From assembly GCF_041435115.1 (NCBI RefSeq), contig NZ_CP108046.1, positions 9,610,001 to 9,674,000 on the forward strand: a stretch of DNA of 64,000 bases, written 5' to 3'. Within the stretch, counting starts at the first letter, position 1. The number at the start of each line of letters is the position of its first letter. The stretch is from Streptomyces sp. NBC_00289. GTDB lineage: Bacteria; Actinomycetota; Actinomycetes; Streptomycetales; Streptomycetaceae. Positions 16,954 through 27,100 of the stretch are shown here, piece by piece. The translations under genes and the position numbers were made by a program. The notes beneath the pieces were generated by a model. That model searched no databases, was not told the DNA's origin, and saw nothing but the letters and a program-made list of their open reading frames with translations.

Positions 16954-16956
16954 TCC

Positions 16957-17128
16957 ACCCCTTGGCCGCCTTGCCTGGCCGCATCTCGTCCAGCCCGACC
17001 CGAGTGGCCTCGTGTGCCATGTCGGCGCCGAGGCCGGTGACGGCGAAGGCCGGGGCGACGGACCGCACCCGTACGCCGCGAGGCCCGAGCGAGGCGCGCG
17101 GGTTGCGGGTCAGCTGGGTGACCGCAGC
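16957..17128 (-). pseudogene. SDR C-terminal relic divergent from MmyB-type regulator
   Basis: The minus strand reads QLTRNPRASLGPRGVRV, then VAPAFAVTGLG and AHEATRVGLDEMRPGKAAK. This is the alphaF-betaF-alphaG part of a classical SDR, where GPRGVRVN(A/S)VAPG is the conserved block. The catalytic upstream half is absent. Regulators of the family at 17190 usually sit divergent from such an SDR, so this is probably the remains of its former target. Confidence 0.55.
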
Positions 17129-17189
17129 GCTCCCGTCCAGGGTGCGCCACACCCAGGTAACCCATCGCGTGCGCGTCTATCGTTGCGGC

Positions 17190-18062
17190 ATGGACAGTGG
17201 CAACCCCCTGGGAGAGTTCCTCCGCGCCCGCCGAGAGATGACCAGCCCGTCCCGGTCCGGGCAGCCCTGGTCGGGCCGGCGCAGGACGCCGGGCCTGCGC
17301 CGGGAGGAGGTCGCCCAGTCGTCCGGAGTCAGCGCCGACTACTACGCCCGGCTGGAACAGGGACGCGAGAAGCACCCTTCCGCACAGGTGGTGCACGCCC
17401 TGGCCCGCGCCCTCGGACTGAATCCCGAGGAAACGGCGCACCTGCACCAACTGGCACGAACGGCTCGTGGCTCCGTCCGGCGAGGTGGCGGTGCGCCCGT
17501 CGGGCCGAGTTTGCTGCGCTTGATGGACGGCTGGCATCACACACCCGCACTGATCCTCGACCGTCGACTGGATGTACTGGCCGGCAACTGCCTCGGACGC
17601 GCCCTCTTCGCCAGGATGCTGGACCAGGGCGAGACAAATCTGGTCCGGTTCACCTTCCTGAATCCCGACGCCCGGGACTTCTACCCCGACTGGGAGCGGG
17701 TCGCCAGGTCCGGGCTCGCGGCCCTGCGCGCGGGCAGCGGCGAGCTGGTGAACGATCCCCGGCTGACCGAACTCGTCGGCGAACTGTCCCTGAAAAGTTC
17801 GGAGTTCCGCGATCTGTGGGCCCGCCATGACGTACGCGGCAAGGCTCATGAGGCCAAGTCCTTCAACCACCACCAGGTCGGCGAACTGACCCTGGCCTAC
17901 GACTCGTTCACCGTCGACAGCGCGACGGACCAGCAACTCGTCGTGTACCAGGCCGAGCCCGGCAGCGCTTCCCAGCAGGCCCTCGCACTCCTCGGCACGG
18001 TGGCCGCCGACCTGCCCGCCTTGCCGACCGTGTCACTTGGTGACTACATCCAGGAGCGTTGA
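17190..18062 (+). CDS. XRE/MmyB-like transcriptional regulator (second copy)
   Basis: A 290-residue regulator related to the one at 4187. The HTH is at about residues 30-85 (GLRREEVAQSSGVSADYYARLEQGR). The MmyB-like domain follows (about 110-285; NCLGRALFARML, FLNPDARDFYPDWE, ELSLKSSEFRDLWARHDVRG, VVYQAEPGSASQQAL). The ATG at 17190 gives the normal family N-terminus; the frame extends to 16869 but that region belongs to an SDR relic. With its presumed divergent target degraded, it may now be an orphan regulator or act elsewhere. Confidence 0.9.
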   Translation: MDSGNPLGEFLRARREMTSPSRSGQPWSGRRRTPGLRREEVAQSSGVSADYYARLEQGREKHPSAQVVHALARALGLNPEETAHLHQLARTARGSVRRGGGAPVGPSLLRLMDGWHHTPALILDRRLDVLAGNCLGRALFARMLDQGETNLVRFTFLNPDARDFYPDWERVARSGLAALRAGSGELVNDPRLTELVGELSLKSSEFRDLWARHDVRGKAHEAKSFNHHQVGELTLAYDSFTVDSATDQQLVVYQAEPGSASQQALALLGTVAADLPALPTVSLGDYIQER

Positions 18063-18299
18063 GGTCACTGCTGGGGTGTGGCATCGCTCAGCTGCCGAGT
18101 ACGGCTCGATCTGGGAGCCCACCTTCCACAAGTGGGGATCTCGACGGCAGGCTGTCGACGCACGAGGCTCCAGCGCATTGACGAGCCGGTGGACCCCAAC
18201 TCGCGGTCACCCAGGGGAGTCCAGCCGCCGGCGCCCGGGACCGAGCAGGAGAGGGCGGCGTCCAGGTCACTGACCCCGGGTCAAATCCCAGGCCGGCGC

Positions 18300-18977
18300 C
18301 TATCTCACCCCGGTGAGTGTGGCGTAGACGACGACGTTGCCCTGGTATCCGCTGTGCTTGGTGTAACCGCCGCCGCAGGTGATCACGCGTAGTTCGGCCC
18401 GGCCGGAACTGCCGTAGACCTTGTCATCGGGAAATCGTTCCTTGTCGTAGACCTCTACGGCGTCGACGGTGAAAAGGGCTGTGCGCCGGTCTGCCCGGTC
18501 GACCTCGATCGTGTTGCCTTTGGCGACGGAGCCGAGGCCGTAGAAGACCCCGCGTTGGCCGTTGGGCAGGTCCACGTGTCCCGTGGTGACGGCTGTCCCG
18601 ACGGATCCGGGGGGCGGGCCCCCGCCGTACCAGCCGGCGAGGCCGGGATGGTCGGCCGGTGGGGGCTGTAGTGCCCCCGATGCGTCGAGGTCCAGCTTGC
18701 TCACAGGTGCGTCCACGCCGATGGTGGGGATCCGGAGCCGGAGTGGCGCTGACGGTTGCAGCGGCTGAACGACGGAGCCCGCTGCCGGGGCGACAGTACG
18801 GCCGACGGTGGGAGCCGCCGGGGGTGAGAAGGCCTGGCCCACCGAAGGCTGCGGTGGCTGCCCGTCGTGCAGCGCACCGGTCACCAGCAGCGTACCTGCC
18901 ACCAACGTCCAGGACAGAAGCTTGACCGAAGGGATGTACGAGGGCGAGGAAGCGCGGGTTTGGTGCCCTGGGACCAT
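18300..18977 (-). CDS. Class F sortase
   Basis: A 225-residue membrane-anchored transpeptidase. A hydrophobic N-terminal segment lies at about residues 18-37, then a Pro-rich linker. The sortase beta-barrel spans about 78-225. The catalytic pair is visible: His134 in TTGHVDLP and Cys201 in VITCGGGY. Class F enzymes are common in Streptomyces; they attach or trim proteins at the cell surface, but their physiological substrates are mostly unknown. The neighbouring secreted protein (19083-19574, same strand, upstream) is a frequent genomic companion. The two genes are about 105 bp apart and probably co-transcribed. Confidence 0.92.
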   Translation of the reverse strand: MVPGHQTRASSPSYIPSVKLLSWTLVAGTLLVTGALHDGQPPQPSVGQAFSPPAAPTVGRTVAPAAGSVVQPLQPSAPLRLRIPTIGVDAPVSKLDLDASGALQPPPADHPGLAGWYGGGPPPGSVGTAVTTGHVDLPNGQRGVFYGLGSVAKGNTIEVDRADRRTALFTVDAVEVYDKERFPDDKVYGSSGRAELRVITCGGGYTKHSGYQGNVVVYATLTGVR

Positions 18978-19082
18978 CGTGTTTGAGCCTCTTGATTACA
19001 GCTGGGGGAAAGACGGAGAGCCATACCATCCAGCTCCCGGCGAGAGAGATACCGGGAGCCGGTGCGGCACAACGCGGGGCGG

Positions 19083-19574
19083 TCAGGTGCGGTTCGCGTG
19101 CGAGCGGCTACGCGCCCGCACCAGCCAACCGGCGGCACCTGCGGCGATCAGCGCTCCGCCCAGAGCGAGCTGCGCCGCTGTGCTGTCGGTGTCTCCGAAA
19201 CCGGCCTCGACGGCACCATTGGGCCGGCGCTCCGTCAGCGAGTAGGAATCTGTGAGCTTGATCCGCGGTGGGCATTTGACGGTGACGGTGTCGCTGGTGG
19301 CCTCGGTTCCTTCCGGCACCGTGAACTGGCCGGTGAGTACGCCCTTCCTCTCGCCTTCGAAGAGGTGGAACGCCCCTGCCACCTCGGACTCGCCCTTCCC
19401 GTAGTCCACATCCTCGCCGCAGGCCTCGGTGCTGACGGTGACTGTGGAGCCGGGAGAGCCCGCCTGCGAGCGGATGTCGAGACCTGAGTCACCGGCGGCG
19501 GCAGAGGCCGGAATCTGCAGCGCCAGGGCACCGATCACCAGTCCGATACCGACGCCAACGTGTTTGTTGCCCAA
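19083..19574 (-). CDS. Sortase-associated secreted membrane protein
   Basis: A 163-residue protein. It has a signal peptide (about 1-26, ending ASA-A), an Ig-like or beta-rich middle (about 30-125, with Cys pairs TEACGED and VKCPP), a C-terminal hydrophobic helix (about 135-152, LALGGALIAAGAAGWLV) and a basic tail RARSRSH. This is the layout of a wall-anchored protein, but no LPxTG or LAxTG motif precedes the helix. It lies directly upstream of the class F sortase, so it may be a sortase partner or noncanonical substrate. No enzymatic domain recognised. Confidence 0.8.
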   Translation of the reverse strand: MGNKHVGVGIGLVIGALALQIPASAAAGDSGLDIRSQAGSPGSTVTVSTEACGEDVDYGKGESEVAGAFHLFEGERKGVLTGQFTVPEGTEATSDTVTVKCPPRIKLTDSYSLTERRPNGAVEAGFGDTDSTAAQLALGGALIAAGAAGWLVRARSRSHANRT

Positions 19575-19825
19575 GGGGTCCTCCAGTGCAGCTGCGTCCG
19601 GTTTGCCTGTATGGCGCGCTTTTGTCTATTCCACTGATAAATCGATCCATGCTCCGTGACCTCCGCTAGGCGGCAAATGGACACATGCGTCACCCGGCAG
19701 GCTTACCGATCGCGTCACCACGAGCATTTCGGTGGCTTCGGTCGGGGGTGGCCCGATGGAGGGTGCGGACCGGAGTGAGGGCCAGACGAAGCAGCGGCAG
19801 GCCAGGGTGGTGCCCCCCAGCCGGT

Positions 19826-20020
19826 TGCGTGCTCGACCTGGACGGTGGCTTCGACGCCCCGGACGGCGGCCGGATCATCCTCGACGGCCACCGACCTGGC
19901 CGGTCTCGGCGACGACGACCTGCCGGCGCCGCGCAGCGACCGCATCGGCTTCGTCATCCAGTCCTTCGGCCTCATCCGATGTGACGGGGTGGGCGGGGTA
20001 CTGCTCGTCACGCCTGTCAC
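19826..20020 (+). pseudogene. ABC transporter ATPase relic
   Basis: Two adjacent frames each encode part of an ABC ATPase. PDGGRIILDG is in one frame. TDLAGLGDDDLPAPRSDRIG then FVIQSFGLI is in another; this corresponds to the helical segment and the Q-loop after Walker A. Walker A itself and the signature motif are missing and a frameshift separates the pieces. It lies just upstream of an intact ATPase of the same MacB-like type and is probably a decayed paralogue. Confidence 0.6.
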
Positions 20021-20031
20021 CCGTCGCAGGC

Positions 20032-20069
20032 GGCGCCACCTGAGCGTTCGGGCGCCACCTGAGCGTTCG
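20032..20069 (+). repeat. Perfect 19-bp tandem duplication
   Basis: GGCGCCACCTGAGCGTTCG occurs twice head to tail (20032-20050 and 20051-20069). It lies in the relic region ahead of the ABC ATPase and is a likely replication-slippage duplication in non-coding DNA. The rest of the stretch 19575-20178 holds the relic above and no other gene. Confidence 0.8.
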
Positions 20070-20178
20070 GGACGGCAAGGCCACCACCGCCCGAACCTGC
20101 CGGGACTTCGCCGCGCCGCACTACCCTGGCGGCTGTCCGACAGTGTTATCCGTAGACCTGATCTCCTCGGGGGACCGC

Positions 20179-21183
20179 GTGGCAGTGCACGAACAGCCGG
20201 TCGGGGCACCGGACTTGGACGAGCTGCGACGGAGGGCAGCCGCAGCCGCCGCCCCGCAACGCGAGGAGGGGCTGGTGGTCTGCGAGAACCTGGTGCGGAT
20301 CTACCAGACCGAGGGTGTCGAAGTCCAGGCCCTCCAGGGCCTGGACCTGGCCGTGGCCCAGGGCGAGATGATCGCGGTGATCGGGGTCTCCGGCTCCGGC
20401 AAGTCCACCCTGCTGGGCATACTGTCCGGCCAGGACGTGCCCACCGCGGGCGCCGCCGAGGTCGCCGGACACGACCTGCTGGCGATGAAGCGCCGCGACC
20501 GGCTCAGGTACCGGCGCGAGATCGTGGGGTTCGTCTGGCAGCAGACCTCTCGCAACCTGCTGCCCTACCTTTCGGCGGCGGAGAACGTGATGCTCCCGAT
20601 GACGTACACCGGGATCAAGCGCTCGCAGCGCCGGGCCCGGGCAGAGGAACTGCTCGACCTGCTGTCCGTCGGCCACTGCCGGGACCGCACCCCGGACACG
20701 CTCTCCGGCGGCGAGCAGCAGCGGGTCGCGGTCGCCGTCGCGAACGCCAACGCGCCCCGGGTGCTGTTCGCCGACGAACCCACCGGCGAACTCGACACCG
20801 CCACCAGCGACGAGGTGTTCGCCGCGCTGCGCCGGGCCAACGAGGAGTTGGGCGTCACCGTGGTCGTGGTCACCCACGACGCACTCGTGTCCGAGCAGGT
20901 CCAGCGGACCGTACGGATTCGCAACGGCCGCACCTCGACCGAGGTGCTGCGCCGGGTCGCCACCGGCGAGGACGGCGTCGAGGTGCTCACCGCCGAGGAG
21001 TACGCGGTACTGGACGGCAGCGGCCGGCTGCAACTGCCGGGCGAGTTCACCGAGCGCCTGCACCTGCGCAAGCGCGTACGGCTGGCTTTGGAGAGCGACC
21101 ACATCGGCGTATGGCCCGACGAGGCCGCGCGGCGCGCGAGGTCCGACGCGGAGGACGCCCCGAGCGCCGACGGTGCGCGGTAA
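20179..21183 (+). CDS. ABC transporter ATP-binding protein (MacB/LolD type)
   Basis: About 334 residues from the GTG at 20179, which follows a CGGGGGA site; the GTG at 20185 is an equally plausible start with better spacing. The nucleotide-binding domain has Walker A GVSGSGKST (about 69-77), signature LSGGEQQ (about 175-181), Walker B VLFADEP (about 195-201) and the H-loop VVVTHD. The C-terminal extension of about 90 residues is unusual for the family. It would power FtsX-like permeases, and two large ones lie on the facing strand (21238-27494). The convergent order is odd for a transporter but the close proximity makes partnership likely. Confidence 0.88.
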   Translation: MAVHEQPVGAPDLDELRRRAAAAAAPQREEGLVVCENLVRIYQTEGVEVQALQGLDLAVAQGEMIAVIGVSGSGKSTLLGILSGQDVPTAGAAEVAGHDLLAMKRRDRLRYRREIVGFVWQQTSRNLLPYLSAAENVMLPMTYTGIKRSQRRARAEELLDLLSVGHCRDRTPDTLSGGEQQRVAVAVANANAPRVLFADEPTGELDTATSDEVFAALRRANEELGVTVVVVTHDALVSEQVQRTVRIRNGRTSTEVLRRVATGEDGVEVLTAEEYAVLDGSGRLQLPGEFTERLHLRKRVRLALESDHIGVWPDEAARRARSDAEDAPSADGAR

Positions 21184-21237
21184 TCGGTTCGCTCGGTGGC
21201 TGACCGGGCGGTCATCACATGCGGAGCTGGGCGGCCT

Positions 21238-24087
21238 TCACGGGAGGCGCAGTACGGCCCCCAGGCGGCGCCGGCGGACGAAGGCGGTCTCGGTGGCCGC
21301 GGCGGCCAGGATCAGCGCGGTCACACCGGTGACGAGGGCGAGGGTCAGCGAGTAGTCGGTCCGCAGCTCCGGTTGAGCCGGTCCGCCGGTGAACTGCCGC
21401 AGGTCCAGCGTCCCCGCTATGAGCCGCGGCACGAGCAGTCCGAGCAGAGTGCCGCCCACCGCCGAGGCTACGGCCAGCGGCAGCAGTTGCAGGAAATGCA
21501 CCGCTCCGGCTTGCTTGCCGCCGAGGCCGAGCGTGCGCAGGAACGAGGTGGTGCGGCTGCGCTCGTGGGAGGTGAGGGTCAGTTCCAGTGCGAGCGCGAG
21601 CAGGCCGGAGAGCGCGGCCAGGACCGAACTGATGGTGTAGATCGTGCCGAGGCCCCGCGTCAGGCCGTCCGCTCGCAGGGTGCTCAGCGTCTCGGAGCGG
21701 ACGCGGATCCGGGCCAGCGGCCCGAGCGCCTTGGCCGCCGTCGAGCGCAGCGCCGCGGGCTCGGCGGTGGCGGGACCCTCGCCCTCGAGGAGCAGGACGG
21801 TGCTCCCCGAGGGCTGCTGGCCCAGCAGGTGCTCGGCGGTGGCGGTGGTGATCAGCATCGGCGTCCCGGCGGGGATCTGCGCGGTGACCGGCCCGAGGAG
21901 GGGGTCGCGCAGCTCCGCGGCGGTGAGGGTGCCGACCGGCTTGAGGATCAGGTTCACCGAGGGCTGCCCCTGGGTCACGACGGTGGTGGTGAAGTCGCCG
22001 GTGCGCTCTCTCGCCCGCAGGTCGGGCGAGAGGAAGGACGGCAGCGGGACGCTCGCGTCGGTCCGGGTTCCGGGCGGGGTGTCCAGCCCGGACATCAGAG
22101 TGCCGGCCAGCGGCGACTTTGGGGCGATGGCGACCAGTTGTCGGGGATCCACTGTGATCACGGCGACCTGGCGGATCGCCGCACCGTCGGCCTGTCCCGC
22201 CATGTCGAGAGTGCGCAGCCGCTGGACGGCAGTCCGTATTCCGGTGGCGCCGGCCCGCGGTGCGCTGTTCGCGGCGGAGGCGCCGGTCCCGGCCACGGTC
22301 GCGCTCGCGTCGGCGCCGGTGGTCCAGGCCGCACCCGCCGCCAGGCCGTCGTCGATCGTACGCTGCACGAGGCCGCCGAACACGGCCGTGCCCATGGTCA
22401 GGACCAGGACGAACAGGGCCAGCCCGGTCGCCGGGGCGTCGTGGGCGGCCCGGGCTGCCCCGATGAAGCCCACCGTTCCCCGGCCGCGCCGGGCCTGCCG
22501 CAGCACCAGGCGCAGTACGAGCGGGTAGATCCGCAGCAGGATCAGTACGACGGCCAGCGCCACCAGCACCGGTACCGCGCCCAGGATCCCGTCGGGGCCC
22601 TGCGAGCGCAGCGCGACCACGCCCGCCGCCGCCGTGAGCAGCACGGTGAGCTCCAGGACCAGGCGCCGGCCTACGGCCAGGTGCCGGCGCGGGCGTCGCG
22701 GGCGGCTGGGCCTGCGCGGCTCGCGGACCGCGAGCCAGGTCATCAGCGGCACCGTCAGCGCCACCACCGCGGCGGCGACGGCGGCGGGCACAGGTTGCGG
22801 CGATCCGGACGTGCCCGTGGGAGTGAGAGCTCGTCCGGCAGCCCAGCCGAGCAGGGCGGCGCCCAGCACCGCCGGCCAGGCCACGGCGCAGCGCAGCAGC
22901 ACCAGCCCGGCGGTGGACGCGCCCCGCGCACGTTGCAACCGCAGGTGCGCCTGCCTTCGGCGCAGAAGCAGCCGTACCGCGACGGTGACGGTGGCCAGCA
23001 CGACCGCGGCCAGCGCGTCGACGGCGAATCTCGCCAGCGCCCTGGCCTGATGGTCCTGAGCGGTGAACGTGGCGAGCAGCGGCGTCAGGGAGTCGGTCAC
23101 CAGCAGGGACCCGGTGGCCTGGCCGACGACGTGGCAGCCGATGTCGCCGGTGACCCAGTCGGTCCCCTGGCACAGGGCGGCGCTCAGGTCCGCGCCGTAG
23201 TGGGACAGTGGCCCGGTCAGTGCGCGGGCCTGGTCGAGCGCCGGCCCGGACAGGTCGGCGCGCAACTGCCAGGTCACCCGCGGGCCGCCCACCCCGGCAG
23301 CGGCCAGCAGGCCGGCGGCGTCGAGGCCGACGAGACCGCGGACGGCCAGCACGGTGCCGGCGGACTGCTCCGCCGGGTAGCGCGAGGGCTGGTCCAACGT
23401 CTCGCGGCCGTTCCAGAAGTCGTCGGCCGCGGCCGTGGTGCGGTACACCCCGCTCACCACCAGCGCCGCGCGGGGCGGTGCGTTCTGCGCCACGGGTGTC
23501 TTCGGGAACTCGAGGGTCAGCCGGCTGCCCGTCCGGACGCCCAGCGCCCGCGCGGTGGTCTGCGACAGCCCGATCTGGGGCGCGGTGGCAATCGGCGTGT
23601 GGTCGGCCGGCGCGCGACCGCTGACGTAGTGGAGATGGGTTCGCGCGGAGGGCAGGTAGCTGACCGTCAGGTTGGTGCCGGTGTTCGCCGGCCCCGGCGG
23701 CCGCGGCGAGATCAGGGACGCCGGGTTGTAGTCGTAGCTGCCGCCGCCGGTGGAGGTCAGGTGCCGCGCGGCGGGGCCGCTGAGCTGCTCGGTGAGGGTG
23801 CGGTCGGCGCCGAGCAGGGTGGCCATGTCCACGGAGGGCGGCGAGGTGTCGAAGACCTCCGGTGTGGTGCTCAGGCTGATCAGGGGTGCTTGGGCCTGCG
23901 CGGCGTCGACGCGCTGCCGCAGTGCCCGGTCCTCCTGGCGTCCCGCGAGGGCGGGGGCCCAGGCGCACAGCGCCGTCAGCACCAGGACCAGCACCGCAAG
24001 GCAGGCCAGCGCCGGCAGGTCGCCGCGAGTCTCCTTGCGTATCAGACGCCGCGTCACCGCCGCGCCCCTACCGGCGGATCGCGTCAC
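21238..24087 (-). CDS. Large FtsX-like ABC transporter permease (distal)
   Basis: About 949 residues from the GTG at 24087 (10 codons shorter if the GTG at 24057 is used). The N-terminal transmembrane segment (ALACLAVLVLVLTALCAW) is followed by a large extracytoplasmic domain (about 50-350), several transmembrane helices, a second extracytoplasmic domain and a C-terminal helix bundle ending ALVTGVTALILAAAA. The ABC3-type permease core repeat occurs twice (RRRQAHLRLQRARGAS and SHERSRTTSFLRTLGL are the coupling-helix regions). It starts 36 bp after the stop of the other permease, so the two are one operon. It probably exports or extracts lipids, peptides or drugs together with the adjacent ATPase. 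Confidence 0.88.
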   Translation of the reverse strand: MTRSAGRGAAVTRRLIRKETRGDLPALACLAVLVLVLTALCAWAPALAGRQEDRALRQRVDAAQAQAPLISLSTTPEVFDTSPPSVDMATLLGADRTLTEQLSGPAARHLTSTGGGSYDYNPASLISPRPPGPANTGTNLTVSYLPSARTHLHYVSGRAPADHTPIATAPQIGLSQTTARALGVRTGSRLTLEFPKTPVAQNAPPRAALVVSGVYRTTAAADDFWNGRETLDQPSRYPAEQSAGTVLAVRGLVGLDAAGLLAAAGVGGPRVTWQLRADLSGPALDQARALTGPLSHYGADLSAALCQGTDWVTGDIGCHVVGQATGSLLVTDSLTPLLATFTAQDHQARALARFAVDALAAVVLATVTVAVRLLLRRRQAHLRLQRARGASTAGLVLLRCAVAWPAVLGAALLGWAAGRALTPTGTSGSPQPVPAAVAAAVVALTVPLMTWLAVREPRRPSRPRRPRRHLAVGRRLVLELTVLLTAAAGVVALRSQGPDGILGAVPVLVALAVVLILLRIYPLVLRLVLRQARRGRGTVGFIGAARAAHDAPATGLALFVLVLTMGTAVFGGLVQRTIDDGLAAGAAWTTGADASATVAGTGASAANSAPRAGATGIRTAVQRLRTLDMAGQADGAAIRQVAVITVDPRQLVAIAPKSPLAGTLMSGLDTPPGTRTDASVPLPSFLSPDLRARERTGDFTTTVVTQGQPSVNLILKPVGTLTAAELRDPLLGPVTAQIPAGTPMLITTATAEHLLGQQPSGSTVLLLEGEGPATAEPAALRSTAAKALGPLARIRVRSETLSTLRADGLTRGLGTIYTISSVLAALSGLLALALELTLTSHERSRTTSFLRTLGLGGKQAGAVHFLQLLPLAVASAVGGTLLGLLVPRLIAGTLDLRQFTGGPAQPELRTDYSLTLALVTGVTALILAAAATETAFVRRRRLGAVLRLP

Positions 24088-24122
24088 CGTCCGCCCTTTC
24101 CGGTCGTGTCCGGCCGCCCGGC

Positions 24123-27100
24123 TCAACGGTCTTCCCCCGCTCGCAGCACGCGTACCAGGTCCACCCGGGCCAGCAGGCGGGCCAGTGCCAGCACGACCGC
24201 GCTGATGGCCACAGCGGTCGCCACCGCGGTCAGCGCCACGGTGCCCCAGGGTGTGACCTGCGGCAGCGGCGGATAGGGGGCCTGTCCGCTGTCGTCGACG
24301 GTGACCAGCGGCAGCACAGCCGATGCCAGGGCCATGCCCATCAAGGCCCCCGGGACCACCGCGAACAGGGCCAGACCCAGTTGCTCGGCGCCCAGCAGCG
24401 CGGACAGGCTCTTGGAACGGACGCCGATCGCCCGCAGCAGGGCGAACTCCTTGCGGCGCTGCCGGGTGGAGACCACCGCGTGCACCGTGAAGGCGATGAC
24501 GGCGAAACCGGGGGCCAGATACCGGACCAGTTCGAGGACCCGGCCCAACCCCCTGCGGAACGGGTCGGCTTGCAGCGACACGGCGGTGCGCGCCGTGGTG
24601 GTGACGCGGCCCAGCGCGGGCTGCGCCTCGGCGGCCGCGGCCGTGCGCGCGCTGTCGGTGCTGCCCAGCCACCAGAACGCGGGCTTTTCCTGGCCGACAC
24701 CGGCCAGCGTCAAGGCGGTGGCGAGGTGGCGCTGGTCGGCAATCAGATACCCCTGTCCGCGGCCCAGCCCGGGCAACGCGTCGACGCGGCCCACAATGTG
24801 GGCGGTGACCTGGCCGCCGCCCAGATCCAGCGTGGTGGTGCCGCCCACACTCAGGCGCGCGTCGCGCAGCGCGGAGGCGTTGACGCGTACCGGAAGCGGC
24901 GCTGGACCGCCGACCGGGCCCGCCACGAGTCGCACCTGGCTGCCGACCTCGGTGGCGTAGTCGCTGTCGGTCAGGCCGCCAAAGGCGTCTCCGACCGCCC
25001 GCGACGCCGGGATGCCGGTGCTGACGGTGGTCCGGAAAACCTTGGAGCCGCCGGGAACGATCGCACACACCCCGGGGGTGCCGGGAACGTAGCTGTCGGC
25101 CGGCTGCCCTTTGCAGGCCCCCTTGGTGGCGTCGGCGGCGTGGGCCGTACCGTCGGACCACGTCTGCCCACCGGGCAGCGGGGCGGCCCAGGTGTCCGCG
25201 GTGCCGCGCGCGCCGACCCGGATCAGTTCAAGGTCCAGCCGCGCGGGACGCACGTCCGGCTGCGGCAGGACCTTGACGGCGGTCACCGTCAGCGGATACG
25301 CCCGCGGGTGGCCGCCGCTCAGCGCCACGTCGAGCGGGACCACGACGGTGTGCCTGGCACCGTCGGCGGCGGGCAGGCGGGTCGCCACCGCGCTGACGAG
25401 GCCGGACGCGTCCTGCACGGTCAGTTCCAGGCTCGGTGCCGCGCGGTTGCCGTCGCTGCGCAGCCGCTCGTCCAGCAGCAGCGCGGTCGGACGCCCGGGA
25501 AGTCGTATCCCGACGACGACCGGTGACGGGGTGCGGGGAGCGGGCCCGCCGATCGTGCCGACCAGATTCTCGGTGGCGCCGCCGGGCAGATTCACCGTCG
25601 ACTGCGTCACCGGCGCCGCGAAGGTCACCGCCGGCAGCGCGCGATAGGCGGCGCCCAGTACGGATGAGGGGTAGCCGTTGTCCGCGGACGGGGAGATCCG
25701 CACGTCCGCACCCACCGTGAACGCGGCCTGCTCGGACGCCAGGCCGCCCAGGCAGGCCAGCGCGGTGGTGGCGAAAGCGCTCACCGACACGGCCAGACAC
25801 ATCAGCACCACCGGCCCCGCGTTGCGCGCGGCCCGCCGGCTCAACTGCCAGCCGCCCAGCGCCAGGACCAGGCCCCGGCTGCGACGGCCGAACGCGTCCA
25901 GCAGCAGGGAGGTCAGCGGCAGCAGCCGCAGCAGCAGGAGCGCGGCGGCGCCGGCCACCAGGGTCGGCACCAGGACCAGCACCGGGTCCGCGGACGCGCT
26001 GCCGGTGCCCACGTCGGCGATCAGCGAGTGGTGCCGCCGCAACTCCAGATACCCCAGGACCGCGACGGCCAGCAGCGCCACGTCGGCGCCCAGCCGCTGC
26101 GCGGCGGCGGCCCGTGCGCCGCGGGCCGGCCGCGACCGTGCCGACGGCAGCACAGGCAACAGCACCGCCGCGGCGTGCACCAGCAGCGTCAGACCCACCA
26201 CCGCCCACGCGTCGTTGCCCCGGCCGCCGGGGTGCAGCAGCCCGGCCAGGAAGGGCGCCACGCCGGCGGCCGGAATGCAGGTCAGCGCCCACTCGGCCGC
26301 CGCGCCCCGCAGCAACCGCAGGGTGCCGGCACCTCTGGCCCGTTGCAGCGCCAGTTCGTCGCGCCGCCGCACGGTCAACTGGCGGGCCGCCAGCACCAGC
26401 GTCGCCAGGGCGAGGACCCCCAGCATCACGCTCGGCAGGTACAGCGAGGACCGGGCCGCCACCACCGGCACCGTCAGTTCGTCGATCGCCCCCGGCAGAC
26501 CGGACGCCACCGTCAGGTCCTCCAACGACGGCTGCCGCCCCCGGAACACCGACACGCCGCTCTGACTGCCGGAGAAAGCCCGCAGCCGGTCGCGCAGCCC
26601 GGCGAGGCTGCCCGCGTCGAGACGGGAGAGGCCGGGCTGCATACTCCAGTGGACCGTCAGATGCCCGTTCAGGGCGGCGCTGCCGTTGAGAGCCGACGCC
26701 GAGACCACCAGCAGGTCCTGGTCGGCAGTCCCGCCCTCGGCCAGGTCGCCGGCCATCGCGGGCCAGAACCCGACGGCGCCGGTCGCCCGGAAGACGCCGG
26801 TGATCCGCAGAGTCATGGCACGGCTGAAGGCGTCCCGCACCTGAAGGGTGGAACCGGGTACGACGCCCAGGCGTTTGGCCAGCGCGTCGGGCACCGCCGT
26901 GTCGACCGCAGCGGTGGACCCGGTGGCGACCCGGACATCGGGCAGCGATGTGAACGCGCCGGCCGGGGCGTCGGCCGTGCCGACCGGCCACCTCCCGGAG
27001 ACCAACTGCGCGAACCTGCCCCCCTCCTGCACCGCGACCGGGTGAAGCCCGCGGCCCCCGGGGCCGCGCGGCGGACCCGCCACCCCGTCGATCCCTGTCA

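Noticed and set aside
18255..18300. tRNA-like 3' end (GGGTCAAATCCCAGG and GCCGGCGCC)
   Set aside because: It resembles a T-arm and acceptor end but no matching 5' acceptor, D-arm or anticodon arm could be folded upstream, and the T-loop is one base short.
20032..20069. CRISPR-like repeat
   Set aside because: Only two head-to-tail copies without spacers; a simple tandem duplication.
21196..24276. 1026-codon plus-strand open frame
   Set aside because: Antisense shadow of the permease gene; Gly/Gln/Arg-rich without domains.
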